A stretch of 64,000 bases of DNA from Microbaculum marinum (GTDB lineage: Bacteria > Pseudomonadota > Alphaproteobacteria > Rhizobiales > Tepidamorphaceae), in NCBI RefSeq assembly GCF_042646165.1, contig NZ_JBHRTC010000015.1. One strand, 5' to 3'. Below, one piece after another: positions 1 to 10,331 of the stretch; positions within the stretch are counted from its first letter, which is position 1; the number at the start of each line of letters is the position of its first letter. The notes under the pieces were generated by a model. The model made no database searches, was not told where the DNA came from, and worked only from the letters and a program-made list of their open reading frames with translations. Both the position numbers and the translations under genes were made by a program.

Positions 1-1080
1 TGGTACGGCGCCAACGCGGCAGACCTGTGCGCGCCGGTCGCGCTCGACCGAAGCCGGACCCTCGTTCCCAGCGCGGTGGGCGTCGTCGCCGCGTTCACGC
101 CCTGGAACTACCCGGCCGTCCTCAATGCCCGCAAGCTCGCCGCGCCGCTGGTCGCCGGCTGCACCGTCATCCTCAAGGCGGCGGAAGAGGCACCGAGTGC
201 CGGGTGCCATCTCGTCGAGGTCCTGCACGAAGCGGGCGCGCCGGCGGGTGTCGTTAACCTCCTGTTCGGCGATCCGCCGGAGATATCCCGGCGTCTCGTC
301 GCCTCCGCGGCCGTGAAGGCGCTCACCTTCACCGGTTCCACCCGGGTCGGCAAGCAGCTTGCCGCGCTGGCGGCCGCAAACCTGCAGCGCTGCGTGCTGG
401 AACTGGGCGGACATTCGCCGGTGATCGTCTGCGCCGACACGGACCTGCCCGCCGCGGCCCGCGCGATATGCGACTACAAGTTCGAATGCGCCGGGCAGAG
501 CTGCAACGCGCCGAGCCGGGTCATCGTCGAGGCGACCGTCTACGAGCGGTTCCTGGAGCATCTCGTCGCGATGGCCGGCGCCATACGGGTCGGCGACGGC
601 CGCGACCCGGCAACGGACATGGGCCCGATGGCGAACGCCCGCCGCATCGAGGCGATGCGTGCACTGATCGGCGATGCCGTCGATCGCGGCGCGAACGTGC
701 TGATCGGGGGCGCAGAACCCGCCGGACCGGGCTTCTTTTGGCCGCCGACGATCCTGACCGATGTCCCCGCGGACGCCCGCATCCTGCGCGAGGAGCCCTT
801 CGGCCCGGTTCTCGCGGTGTCGCGATTCGAGGATTTCGACGATGCCATACGCCAGGCCAACACCACCGACTACGGCTTGGCATCCTATGTGTTCACCGCC
901 TCGCGCGACCGCAGGGCGCAGGCGACGGCCGGCCTCGCAGTAGGCAGCGTCAGCTTCAACCGGCTGAAGGGGATCGCCGCAGATGCGCCGAACTGCGGCA
1001 TCGACGACAGCGGGTACGGATACGAAGGCGGGATGGAAGGTCTTCGCGAATTCCAGTACCTGAAGCTCGTCAACCACTAG
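1..1080 (+). CDS. Aldehyde dehydrogenase family protein (5' truncated by window edge)
   Basis: NAD(P)-dependent aldehyde dehydrogenase, oxidising an aldehyde to a carboxylate in the cytosol. The frame is open from base 1, so the N-terminus (about 110-130 residues of a ~480-residue family) lies upstream; 359 residues are visible. Family marks: PWNYP at visible residues 34-38, the nucleotide-loop segment FTGSTRVGK, the general-base Glu in LELGGHSP, the catalytic Cys in CAGQSCNAPSR and the EEPFGPVL segment. An ATG-like internal start at 76 would remove part of the cofactor domain and is not the real start. It is followed after about 50 bp by a fumarylacetoacetase-fold gene, suggesting an acid-catabolism operon. 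The substrate cannot be read from the sequence. Confidence 0.93.
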   Translation, partial: WYGANAADLCAPVALDRSRTLVPSAVGVVAAFTPWNYPAVLNARKLAAPLVAGCTVILKAAEEAPSAGCHLVEVLHEAGAPAGVVNLLFGDPPEISRRLVASAAVKALTFTGSTRVGKQLAALAAANLQRCVLELGGHSPVIVCADTDLPAAARAICDYKFECAGQSCNAPSRVIVEATVYERFLEHLVAMAGAIRVGDGRDPATDMGPMANARRIEAMRALIGDAVDRGANVLIGGAEPAGPGFFWPPTILTDVPADARILREEPFGPVLAVSRFEDFDDAIRQANTTDYGLASYVFTASRDRRAQATAGLAVGSVSFNRLKGIAADAPNCGIDDSGYGYEGGMEGLREFQYLKLVNH

Positions 1081-1130
1081 CCGCCGGCGACCGGTCGCGG
1101 CACCGGCGCTGGCCCGAGGAGAACCGGCGA

Positions 1131-1913
1131 ATGCGATGGATACGTTTTCACGACGACGGGGCGGTCCGCACGGCCATCCTTGAAGGCTCGACGGTGCGCC
1201 CCGTGCGCGGCGACATGTTCTCCGACTACGAGATCGAGGACCGGTGCCTCGATCTCGCCGACGTCCGGCTGGACGTGCCGGTGTTTCCGCGCACCTTCTA
1301 TGCGGCAGGATTCAACTACCAGGCCCATGCTGCCTCCGCGGGGCTGGCGAGCCCCGACCGTCCCGCTCCCAAGGAAGCGAATATCGGCTACCGCGCGACC
1401 AACGCGTTGATCGCCCACGAGGAACCGATCATCGTTCCCCCCGACGCCACCGACAAGGTGAACTACGAGGGCGAGATCGTGGTCGTGATCGGCCGCAAGG
1501 CGAAGAACCTCGACCGCGACAATGCCCTGTCGGCGGTGTTCGGCTACACGATCGGCAACGATGTCAGCGAGCGGACCTGGCAGAAGACCGACAGCACGTT
1601 CTGGCGTGCCAAGAACACCGACACCTTCAAGCCGATGGGCCCCTGGATCGAGACCGACGTCGTCCTCGATGACCTGGAGACCGTCGTCCGGCTCAACGGC
1701 GAGGAGCAGATCCGCTTCGCGACCAACGACATGATCTTCGGCATCGTCGACTATCTGGTGCGGATGACCCGGTACCTCACGCTGTATCCCGGCGACGTCG
1801 TCTGGATGGGGACGGAGGGGACGTCGCCGAACCTGCTGGACGGCGATGTCGTCGAGATCGAGATTTCCGGGATCGGGACGCTGCGCAATCCGGTCGTCCG
1901 GCAAGCCGGATAG
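1131..1913 (+). CDS. Fumarylacetoacetate hydrolase (FAH) family protein
   Basis: FAH-fold hydrolase, isomerase or decarboxylase of 260 residues acting on 2-oxo or 2,4-dioxo acids with a divalent metal. The start is ATG 1131, with GAGGAGA eight bases upstream. Visible family marks are NYEGEIVVVIGRKA (metal-binding Glu residues), GYTIGNDVSERTWQ (metal Asp), the KNTDTFKPMGPW segment and the C-terminal LYPGDVVWMGTEG motif before the final strand. It lies between the aldehyde dehydrogenase and an FAD oxidoreductase (10 bp downstream), probably one transcript. Known relatives include 2-keto-3-deoxy acid hydrolases; the exact reaction is not assigned. Confidence 0.93.
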   Translation: MRWIRFHDDGAVRTAILEGSTVRPVRGDMFSDYEIEDRCLDLADVRLDVPVFPRTFYAAGFNYQAHAASAGLASPDRPAPKEANIGYRATNALIAHEEPIIVPPDATDKVNYEGEIVVVIGRKAKNLDRDNALSAVFGYTIGNDVSERTWQKTDSTFWRAKNTDTFKPMGPWIETDVVLDDLETVVRLNGEEQIRFATNDMIFGIVDYLVRMTRYLTLYPGDVVWMGTEGTSPNLLDGDVVEIEISGIGTLRNPVVRQAG

Positions 1914-1922
1914 GGGGCCAGG

Positions 1923-3122
1923 GTGGCGGCCAGAACCTACGACGCCGTTGTCGTCGGCGCCGGCATCGCCGGGACCGCGACGGCCACCTGTCTGCGCCGC
2001 CACGGCATGTCGGTCGCGCTGCTCGACGCCCGTCACCCGGGCTGGGGCGCGTCCGGCCGCAACCCGGGCTTTCTGTGGCTGCAGACCAAGGCCCCGGGCC
2101 TTGCCATGCGGTTCTCCCTTGCGGCCCGCGACTACGCGGGACGGGTGGCCGCGCAGTTCCCGGACTTCGGGTTCCGCGACAGCGGCGGCCTGATCCTCTA
2201 TCGCGACGAGGCGATGGCGGCCGTGGCGCGCGCCTTCGTTGCCGACCGCAACGCGGCGGGTCTTCCCGTCGAGCTGGTCGATCGGACCGCCCTGCTGGAC
2301 CTGTGCCCGCAAATCGGCCCGGACGTGTCGGGCGCGGTGTGGAATCCGCTCGACGCCCACCAGGACACCGCGCGCCTCGTTGCGCTGATGGCCGACGAGT
2401 TCGGCAGCAACGGCGGCGACATTCTCGCGCCGGCGCGCGTCAGCCGTCTCGACGCGGCCGGCTCGACATGCAGCGGCGTGGTGCTCGAAGGCGGCGAAAC
2501 CGTATCCGCCGGCATCGTCGTGGTCGCCGCGGGGCCGTGGTCGAACGAACTGCTGGCGCCGCTCGGCCTTGCGATCGACTTTCGCCCGACCCGGTTCGAG
2601 GCGGCGTCCGCCGGTCCTGCGCCGTTCCGGCTCGGGCCGGTCGTTGCTGGCCAATCGCTGTTCCGGTTCTTCACGCCGGCCGGCGTCGATCCCGACAGCC
2701 TGCCGCGCGATCCCACCGAGCGGCTCAGTCCCGAACTCGGCTTCACCGAGCAGATCGCCACCGCCGCCGACGGGACGCTGAAGTTCGGCTGCGCCTACCA
2801 GGTCGGCAGTACTTCCGACCAGGCGACCGTCGCCGGGCAGGCGATGGCGTTCTCGATCATGTGCCGGAACTTCCCCGCGCTTGCCGGCCTGCCGCTGCAA
2901 GCTCATTGGGCCGGGGTGGTGGCGCAGACGCCCGATACCCTGCCGGCGATGGATGTGCGGTGCGGTGTTGACGGCCTCGCCATCAATGCGGGGCATTTCT
3001 CGGGCAATCTCGCCGGTGCCTTTTGCGGCCATCTGATGGCGGATGCACTGGCCGGCACCGCGCCCGAATTCGACATCTCCGCATTCTCCAGGACGCGATT
3101 CGCGTCCGCGGCCGTGAGCTAG
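1923..3122 (+). CDS. FAD-dependent amino acid/amine oxidoreductase (DAO family)
   Basis: A 399-residue flavoprotein of the D-amino-acid oxidase/sarcosine oxidase fold, likely oxidising the C-N bond of a secondary amine or amino acid. Start is GTG 1923. The N-terminal dinucleotide motif VVGAGIAGTATA is at residues 9-20, followed by the acidic end of the second strand (LLDARHPG) and the family segment ASGRNPGFLW. A second Rossmann segment near VVVAAGPWSNELL and the C-terminal AINAGHFSGNLAGA flavin-binding segment complete the fold. It closes the first gene group; 269 bp of mostly non-coding sequence separates it from TRAP-A. The substrate is unknown. Confidence 0.9.
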   Translation: MAARTYDAVVVGAGIAGTATATCLRRHGMSVALLDARHPGWGASGRNPGFLWLQTKAPGLAMRFSLAARDYAGRVAAQFPDFGFRDSGGLILYRDEAMAAVARAFVADRNAAGLPVELVDRTALLDLCPQIGPDVSGAVWNPLDAHQDTARLVALMADEFGSNGGDILAPARVSRLDAAGSTCSGVVLEGGETVSAGIVVVAAGPWSNELLAPLGLAIDFRPTRFEAASAGPAPFRLGPVVAGQSLFRFFTPAGVDPDSLPRDPTERLSPELGFTEQIATAADGTLKFGCAYQVGSTSDQATVAGQAMAFSIMCRNFPALAGLPLQAHWAGVVAQTPDTLPAMDVRCGVDGLAINAGHFSGNLAGAFCGHLMADALAGTAPEFDISAFSRTRFASAAVS

Positions 3123-3331
3123 TCTCCGGGAACGGCGACGGCCGTGCCCCTTCGCTGACGATGCTGCCCGGCTGCGTGCGTTGCTGACCGGTCGCGGCCT
3201 CGAGCATCAGCACGAAGCCAGGGTTTTCTCACCAGGGTTGTACGCTCACGTTCCGGACCGATCGTTTGGAGGTTCCCCCGTAGCCATCCAGGAATCAGCG
3301 ACTGGGTGAAATCGAGCGATTATGACCGTAG

Positions 3332-3360
3332 TTGACAGAAATTGATCGAAAACCTACTGT
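3332..3360 (+). promoter_or_regulatory. Sigma70-type promoter for TRAP-A
   Basis: TTGACA (3332-3337), exactly 17 bp, then TACTGT (3355-3360), a very good match to the vegetative consensus. The dctP start codon is 32 bp downstream, giving a short leader with the GGGAGGGA ribosome site. A small palindrome, AATCGAGCGATT (3310-3321), sits just upstream and could be an operator, but that is only a guess. Confidence 0.75.
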
Positions 3361-3391
3361 CTCGCGCCAATAAGGATGGGAGGGAAGATCA

Positions 3392-4408
3392 ATGAACCTG
3401 ATTCACGAATTCGGGGTGGTGGGGCTGGCGTCGACCGTGCTGTTGACGGGCGCGGGCCTCGGCGGGGGCATTGCACATGCCGCCGATTTCAACTGGAAGC
3501 TCTTCACGCCGTTCACCGTCAACGACAAGCCGACTCAGCTCTATCGGGCCTTTGCCGAGGACGTCGAGAAGGCGACCGGCGGCAAGTTGAAGATTGACGT
3601 CTATGCGGCAGGTGAGCTGCCCTACAAGAACTCCGACGTGCTCAGGATCGTTGCGACCAATCAGGTCGAGATGGCCGACCTGGCCATCGGACCCGTGGCC
3701 GGCGAGGTACCGGAGCTGAACGTCTTCGTGCTGCCGTTCATCTGCACGTCGATGGATCAGTTCTACGCCGCCGCGGACGAGGCGCTGCCGATCATCGATG
3801 GCCGGCTTCAGGAGAAGTTCGGGGTCCGCGGCCTTACCGCGTGGACCATGCCTCCGCAGGAGATCTGGCTGACCGAGGACATCGGCAAGATCGAGGAGTT
3901 GAAGGGCCGCAAGATCCGCACCTGGAACAAGACCCAGGTCGAGATGCTTGACCTGCTGGGGGCCAGCGGCGTGGCGATCACGCCGGCCGAGGTCATTCCG
4001 GCACTGCAGCGCGGCGTCGTCGATGGTGCCGTCACGGCGGCGATCCCCGCCTATGACTGGAAGTTCTACGAGGTTCTCGACTATGGCTACATGCTGAATT
4101 TCACCATGACCAACCAGGTCATCGCCGTGAACGAGGAGCAGTACGCCAAGTTGCCCGACGATGTCCGTGCCGCCCTAGACGACACGGTGCAGAACTGGCA
4201 GCTCCAGTTCCGCGAGGCGATCGAGACGGCAGCCGTCGAGGCCGGCAGCAAGCTCGAAGAGGAAGGCATGGAGCTGATCGATCCTTCCGAAAGCGACATT
4301 CAGACGGCGCGGGACGTGACGAAGCCCATGTGGAATGCCTGGGCGGAGGAGAACGGTCCGTTGGCCGCCGAACTGCTGAAGACCGTTTCGAACGCGTGCA
4401 GCAAGTGA
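3392..4408 (+). CDS. dctP: TRAP-A substrate-binding protein DctP
   Basis: Periplasmic solute receptor (338 residues) of a tripartite ATP-independent transporter, delivering a carboxylate to the DctQM membrane unit. Residues 1-30 form a hydrophobic leader ending AHA, although the n-region is unusually poor in Lys/Arg (MNLIHEF). The ligand-binding Arg is in the GRKIRTWNK segment and the helix after it carries GVVDGAVTAA; the usual DGQEN is absent, so the pocket differs from TRAP-B, -D and -E. Start ATG 3392 follows GGGAGGGA. It is the first gene behind the promoter at 3332, and a strong hairpin lies between it and dctQ. Confidence 0.94.
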   Translation: MNLIHEFGVVGLASTVLLTGAGLGGGIAHAADFNWKLFTPFTVNDKPTQLYRAFAEDVEKATGGKLKIDVYAAGELPYKNSDVLRIVATNQVEMADLAIGPVAGEVPELNVFVLPFICTSMDQFYAAADEALPIIDGRLQEKFGVRGLTAWTMPPQEIWLTEDIGKIEELKGRKIRTWNKTQVEMLDLLGASGVAITPAEVIPALQRGVVDGAVTAAIPAYDWKFYEVLDYGYMLNFTMTNQVIAVNEEQYAKLPDDVRAALDDTVQNWQLQFREAIETAAVEAGSKLEEEGMELIDPSESDIQTARDVTKPMWNAWAEENGPLAAELLKTVSNACSK

Positions 4409-4441
4409 GCCGAACGGCGCGGCCCGTTCGTTGAGTCATCC

Positions 4442-4475
4442 GCCGGGGCGCGGGCGCGTTACGCCCGCCCCCGGC
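4442..4475. other. GC-rich stem-loop between dctP and dctQ (TRAP-A)
   Basis: GCCGGGG (4442-4448) pairs with CCCCGGC (4469-4475) and GCGGGCG (4450-4456) with CGCCCGC (4462-4468), with one bulged base and a five-base loop. There is no T tract. By analogy with binding-protein operons, it may protect the dctP message or attenuate dctQM; inference only. Confidence 0.6.
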
Positions 4476-4495
4476 AATCCTGCAGGTCGGCCCCC

Positions 4496-5020
4496 GTGAG
4501 ACCGATTGCCATGTTCGGCAGACTGCTCGACCGCCTGAGCGTTGTTCTGCTCTGGGTTAGCGTCGTGGCGCTGGCGCTGGTGCTCGTTCTGATCAATGTC
4601 GAGGTCGTCTCCCGCTACTTTCTGAACAGGTCGACGCTGATCGCCGATGAATACAGCGGCTATGCGTTCGCGTGGATCCTGATGTGCGGGTTCCTGTACG
4701 CGCACCGGCACGGCAGTTTCCTGAATGTCTCGGTGGTCACGTCGGCGCTTTCGCAACGCCCGGCAGCGGCTTTCCGCGCCTTCGGTGCGGCACTCGGCGT
4801 CATTCTGTGCGTGGTCGCCGGCTACGGCACCTGGTTCACCTTGTCGCTCAGCGTGAGGTTCTCCGCCACGTCGGCGTTCGCGTCGGAGACGCCGCTGGCG
4901 ATCCCGCAGGTCGCGCTTCCCCTCGGGTTCGCCTTGCTCGGCTTCTCGTTTCTCGAGGAGTTCCTGTCGAGTCTGATGGCCGCGACTTCCGGAAACCCTG
5001 CCGACGAGGGGCCGCGATGA
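4496..5020 (+). CDS. dctQ: TRAP-A small permease DctQ
   Basis: Small four-helix membrane subunit (174 residues) of a TRAP transporter. Hydrophobic segments lie near residues 15-40, 50-75, 90-115 and 130-155; the first helix ends in the family-typical VEVVSRYFLNRS. GTG 4496 gives the full open frame; ATG 4511 is an alternative five codons in, and neither has a strong ribosome site. It overlaps dctM by four bases (ATGA), so the two are translationally coupled. Confidence 0.9.
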   Translation: MRPIAMFGRLLDRLSVVLLWVSVVALALVLVLINVEVVSRYFLNRSTLIADEYSGYAFAWILMCGFLYAHRHGSFLNVSVVTSALSQRPAAAFRAFGAALGVILCVVAGYGTWFTLSLSVRFSATSAFASETPLAIPQVALPLGFALLGFSFLEEFLSSLMAATSGNPADEGPR

Positions 5021-6321
5021 GCTGGGAGATCGCGCTGCTGGTCTACGGCCTGGTGATGGCTGGCTGCCTGCTCGGCGGCGTCCTCATCGGCACGGTCATC
5101 GGCATCGTCGGCATCCTCGGCATCACCATGGTCTCCGGCACCAGGCTCTGGATCAGCCTCGGCGACATCGTCTGGAACACCTCGACCAGCTTCACGCTGG
5201 TTTCCATTCCGCTCTTCGTCCTGATGGGCGAGATCATACTGCGCAGCGGCGTGTCAGGCCGCTTCTATGCCGGCGTATCGCGCATTTTCGGGCGAATCCC
5301 GGGCGGGCTCGCCCACACCAACATCTTGGGGTGCGCGGTCTTTTCCGCGTTGTCCGGGTCGACCGTCGCGACGACCATGACCATGGGAACCGTCGCGCTG
5401 CCGGAAATGCGCTCGCGCGGATATTCCGACGGTCTGACGCTCGGCACTCTGACCGGCGGCGGCTGTCTCGGCATCCTGATCCCGCCGAGCATCCCGATGA
5501 TCGTCTACGCCTCGGTCACCCAGGAATCTGTCCTGGCGATGTTCGCGGCCGGCATCCTGCCCGGGATCGTGCTGACGGTCGCGTTCGCCTGCTACGTATC
5601 GTTTCGCGTCTTCTTCAACCGCTCGCTGGCGCCATCGGGGAGCGCCGCGGTCGGCGACGCTTCTTTGCTCGGGAGCCTCGCCGATACACTGCCCGTCGTG
5701 CTGCTCATCGCGGCGGTGCTGGGGGGAATGTACTGGGGCCTCGTCACGCCGACCGAAGCCGCCGGATTCGGCTGCGCGGTGGCGATCCTGATCGCGCTCG
5801 TCTATCGCGATTTCAGCCTCGACGCGCTCGGCCAGTCTTTGAAGAACGCCGTGATCACCAGCTGCGTCGTATTGTTCATCACGATCAACGCCCAGTTCCT
5901 CAGCTTTGCCGTCGTCCAGGCCGGGATCGGCCGCGGCATCTCCAACTACCTGACCGACCTGAACCTGGCGCCGTTCGTCATGTTTCTGGCGATCGTCTGC
6001 CTCTACATCGTCCTCGGCATGTTCATCGATGGCCTGTCGATCATGCTGCTCACGGTGCCGGTTCTCTATCCCGCCCTGAGCGGGCTGGGGTTTCCGGGCG
6101 TCTGGCTTGGCGTAGTCATCATCGTCCTGATCGAACTCGGCGCGCTGACGCCGCCGATGGGATTGAATCTCTTCGCAGTCCAGTCGATCTCGCCGAAGAC
6201 GCCCATGTCGGTGATCGGACGCTCGTCGCTGCCCTACGCCGCCATCATCCTGGGGCTCTGCTTCCTGCTCTACGCCTGGCCGGACCTTGCCCTGTACCTA
6301 CCGGAGCTGATGCACAATTGA
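5017..6321 (+). CDS. dctM: TRAP-A large permease DctM
   Basis: Large transport subunit (434 residues) of the TRAP system, a Na+-coupled carrier of the ion-transporter superfamily with about twelve membrane helices. Typical family segments are seen: IPLFVLMGEI near residue 68, the SGSTVATTMTMG helix, GGGCLGILIPPSIPMIVY, and GALTPPMGLNLFAVQSI near the C-terminus. The start overlaps the dctQ stop. It is followed after 43 bp by an SMP-30-like lactonase, which suggests that the imported compound or a derivative is a sugar acid or lactone. Confidence 0.95.
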   Translation: MSWEIALLVYGLVMAGCLLGGVLIGTVIGIVGILGITMVSGTRLWISLGDIVWNTSTSFTLVSIPLFVLMGEIILRSGVSGRFYAGVSRIFGRIPGGLAHTNILGCAVFSALSGSTVATTMTMGTVALPEMRSRGYSDGLTLGTLTGGGCLGILIPPSIPMIVYASVTQESVLAMFAAGILPGIVLTVAFACYVSFRVFFNRSLAPSGSAAVGDASLLGSLADTLPVVLLIAAVLGGMYWGLVTPTEAAGFGCAVAILIALVYRDFSLDALGQSLKNAVITSCVVLFITINAQFLSFAVVQAGIGRGISNYLTDLNLAPFVMFLAIVCLYIVLGMFIDGLSIMLLTVPVLYPALSGLGFPGVWLGVVIIVLIELGALTPPMGLNLFAVQSISPKTPMSVIGRSSLPYAAIILGLCFLLYAWPDLALYLPELMHN

Positions 6322-6364
6322 AGAACCGACGATCGACTGAAGCCGAAACGGGGAGAGGCTAGCC

Positions 6365-7284
6365 TTGTACGCTCCGCCGCCCGAGACAACGACCGAGGTC
6401 TTCACCAGGCTGCCCGACGAATTGCGGCGCGACGGCCACCCGTCCGAGTGGCGCGACGGGCAGCCGGGCGCACAGCCGCCGCACTCGCTTCTCGAAGGCC
6501 CGTCCTTCGATCGTGACGGCAACCTGTGGTGCGTCGACATCGCCTTCGGCCGCGTCTTCCGCATCACGCCGGGGGGCGAGTGGCACGTGGTGGCGGACTA
6601 TCACGGCGAGCCCAACGGCCTGAAGATCCACCGCGACGGGCGGATCTTCGTGGCCGACTATCGCCATGGCATCGTCACCGTCGATCCGGACACCGGCAAG
6701 GTGACGCCGGTGCTCGAGCGTGTCCGCCTGGAGAGGCTGAAGGCGGTGAACGACCTCGTCTTCGATTCAGCCGGCAATCTCTACTTCACCGATCAGGGGC
6801 TGACCGGCTGGCAAGACCCGACCGGCCGCGTGTTCCGGCTGCGGCCGGACGGGCGCGTCGATTGCCTTGTCGACAATGTGCCGAGTCCCAACGGGCTGGT
6901 CCTGAGCCTTGCGGAAGACGCGCTCTACGTCGCCGTGACGCGTGCGAACGCCGTCTGGCGCCTGCCGTTCCTAGCCGACGGAACCGTGGCCAAGGTGGGC
7001 ACCTTCATCCAGATGTCGGGCGGCGGCGGTCCGGATGGTCTGGCCCTGGACGAGGCGGGCAATCTTGCCGTCGCCCATATCGGAATCGGCTCGGTCTGGC
7101 TGTTCTCGGCGCAGGGCGAACCGATCCGTCGCATCCGCTCCTCGGCCGGGCGCCACACCACCAACATGGCCTATGGCGGTCCCGAGCGCCGCGACCTCTA
7201 CATAACCGAATCGGAAACCGGGACGATCCTGAAGGCGCGGCTCGACACTCCCGGCCGATTGATGTTTTCGCACACTGGAGCCCC

Positions 7285-7288
<4 letters not shown>
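6365..7288 (+). CDS. SMP-30/gluconolactonase family hydrolase
   Basis: Six-bladed beta-propeller lactonase (307 residues) hydrolysing an aldonolactone to the acid, metal-dependent in known members. The start is TTG 6365, preceded by GGGGAGAGG at a good distance; no better ATG exists in this frame. Family marks include LLEGPSFDRDGNLWCVD (metal-ligand Glu), HGEPNGLKIHRDGRI, the VNDLVFDSAGNLYFTD blade and PSPNGLVLSLAEDALYVA. It overlaps the next gene by four bases (ATGA), tying it to the PdxA2/DUF1537 acid-sugar cassette. Confidence 0.92.
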
Positions 7289-8322
<1,034 letters not shown>

Positions 8323-8333
8323 GGAGGCGTGCC

Positions 8334-9134
8334 GTGATCCCTGCCCAGCGACGTGCGGTGATCATGGAATACCTCCGGCAGCACGGCGCCGCGTCCGTGC
8401 AGGCACTGTGCGAGGCGGTCGGTGCGTCTGAATCGACGATGCGCCGCGATCTGGATTGGCTTTCGGCGCACAGCCACATCGAACGCAGTCACGGCGGCGC
8501 CACCCTCACGACCTACCCGCGCTCGACTTTCGAGCCCGAGGCCGCGATTTCCGCCCACACTGCCGCGAACGAAAAGCGGGCTATCGGAGCGGCGGCCGCC
8601 GAGTTGGTGAGGCCCGGGCAGAGCGTCATTTTCGACTCGAGTTCCACCGTGCATGCCGCCGCCGCGGTGATCGCGGAACGACAGATCCCGATCACCGCCG
8701 TGACCAACGACCTGGCGATCGCCCGGACGCTGTCGGAGACGGAGTCGATCCGTGTCATCGTGCTCGGCGGCACCATTCGCCGGGGATCGAACACTCTCAC
8801 CGGCGAGCCAGGCGAGGACTATATCGGCAGCTTGCACGCCGATCTTGCGCTGCTGGGGGCCCATCGGGTGGCAGGGGGCAGGCTGACCGAGACCTCCCCC
8901 GAGGTTGCCCGGATGAAGCGGGGGATGATCGCCTGTGCCCGGCAGACGGTCCTCCTGGTGGACAGCACGAAGTTCCGTGCGCCTGCCTTCGCGACGATCT
9001 GCGGCATCACCGAGATCGACCGCGTCATCACCGATCAGGGCGCCTCTGGCGAGGTGATCTCCGATCTGGCGGAAGCCGGCGTGGACGTGATGACCGTCGC
9101 CGTTTCCTCGGACAGAGGGGGGCCGGATGGTTGA
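8334..9134 (+). CDS. DeoR/GlpR family transcriptional regulator
   Basis: Regulator of 266 residues with an N-terminal winged helix (QRRAVIMEYLRQHG then VGASESTMRRDLDWL) and the HGGA linker typical of DeoR proteins. The C-terminal domain is the sugar-phosphate isomerase-like fold (VIFDSSSTVHAAA; LLVDSTKF), which senses a phosphorylated sugar intermediate. Start is GTG 8334 behind AGGGAGG. It sits inside the acid-sugar operon and overlaps the kinase gene by eight bases, so it most likely regulates this operon in response to the kinase product; inferred from context. Confidence 0.92.
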   Translation: MIPAQRRAVIMEYLRQHGAASVQALCEAVGASESTMRRDLDWLSAHSHIERSHGGATLTTYPRSTFEPEAAISAHTAANEKRAIGAAAAELVRPGQSVIFDSSSTVHAAAAVIAERQIPITAVTNDLAIARTLSETESIRVIVLGGTIRRGSNTLTGEPGEDYIGSLHADLALLGAHRVAGGRLTETSPEVARMKRGMIACARQTVLLVDSTKFRAPAFATICGITEIDRVITDQGASGEVISDLAEAGVDVMTVAVSSDRGGPDG

Positions 9135-10242
9135 TGTGGCGATCATCGCCGACGACCTGACCGGCGCGCTCGACGCAGCGTCTCCCTTCGCCGCGCGTGG
9201 CCGGCGGGTGGAGGCAGCCGTCTCGGCGGCGGCGGTTGCAGAGATCGATGTCTCCGCCGACGTGATCACTGTCAACGCCGCCACCCGGGACCTGCCCGGC
9301 GAACAGGCGGCCTCGATCGTCCGAAGCGTCACGGAACGGATTGTCGATCTCCGGCCGCGTATCCTGTTCAAGAAGATCGATTCGACCCTGCGCGGAAACA
9401 TTGCGCCCGAATCCCGGGCCGTCGCGAATGCGGCGCGTCGACACCGGATGATCGTCTGCCCGGCCGTTCCCGACCAGGGCCGCATCGTGCGTTCGGGTGA
9501 ACTCGTCCTGTCGGGGCAGGCTGGGTCTCCAGCTGGTGACGGACGTCCGATCCGCCCCTTGTTCGAGACGTCGGGACCTGCCGACGGTTTGCGTATCTGC
9601 GATTCGGCCGACGGCGCCGACCTGATGGAGGTCGCCGAACGCGTTCTGCGGGAGGCGTCCGGAACGATCGCCGTCGGCGCCGCCGGCCTTGCCGGTGCCC
9701 TCGCCGCGAAGCTGTATGGTGCGCGGTGCGGCCCAGTCTTGACGATGACCGCGCCCGGCCTGTTCGTGGTCGGATCGCGTGCGGCTGCGACGCTCGCGCA
9801 ACTGCAGGAACTGGATGGCGATCCGCGCGTGGCGACGAGGCTTGTCGGGCCGGATTGTCCGACGGCTGCGCTGCCGCGGGACCAGGCCGAAATAGAGGTG
9901 TTAAGGCCGGAGCCGGAAACGGTTCTGGCTTCGTCGGCGCTTGTGGCCGACCGCATCGCCGCTGCCGCCGCGAGGCGGTGCGAAGAGCTGGCGCCCGGCA
10001 CACTGTTCCTGTGCGGCGGCCATATTGCCGAGCGCTGCCTTGCCGCACTGGGGACCCGGACGATGTCGGTGGTCGCCGAGGTCGAGCCCGGCGTCCCGGT
10101 CGCCCGCGCGTCGATCTGCGGACGCTCAACATGGGTCGTCACGAAAGCCGGCGGTTTCGGCGATGCGGGCTGTCTGGTCCGCCTCGCCGACCGCCTGAAA
10201 GAGCAGCCCGAACCGGAGAAAAGGAGACATTGCGTATCTTGA
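9127..10242 (+). CDS. Four-carbon acid sugar kinase (DUF1537 family)
   Basis: Kinase phosphorylating a four-carbon acid sugar (threonate or erythronate type) at C4, feeding PdxA2. N-terminal substrate domain marks are ADDLTGALDAA and FKKIDSTLRGN; the glycine-rich VGAAGLAGALA precedes the ATP domain. At 371 residues it is somewhat short for the family (about 400-450), and the C-terminal nucleotide motif usually written GG-D/E-T reads CGGHIAERC, so either specificity or the ATP site has diverged. The start overlaps the DeoR gene. Adjacent TRAP-B is a candidate importer of its substrate. Confidence 0.87.
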   Translation: MVDVAIIADDLTGALDAASPFAARGRRVEAAVSAAAVAEIDVSADVITVNAATRDLPGEQAASIVRSVTERIVDLRPRILFKKIDSTLRGNIAPESRAVANAARRHRMIVCPAVPDQGRIVRSGELVLSGQAGSPAGDGRPIRPLFETSGPADGLRICDSADGADLMEVAERVLREASGTIAVGAAGLAGALAAKLYGARCGPVLTMTAPGLFVVGSRAAATLAQLQELDGDPRVATRLVGPDCPTAALPRDQAEIEVLRPEPETVLASSALVADRIAAAAARRCEELAPGTLFLCGGHIAERCLAALGTRTMSVVAEVEPGVPVARASICGRSTWVVTKAGGFGDAGCLVRLADRLKEQPEPEKRRHCVS

Positions 10243-10331
10243 CCACCAGTTCCGGACGCCACTCTCGGCCCGGGCTGATGTACTGCTGCTTCAACAACAA
10301 GGTCAAATGATCCAAACGGAGGAAACGTCTG

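Noticed and set aside
1077..3032. Long minus-strand open frame opposite the FAH and FAD oxidoreductase genes
   Set aside because: Same high-GC shadow effect; the + strand genes have complete family motifs.
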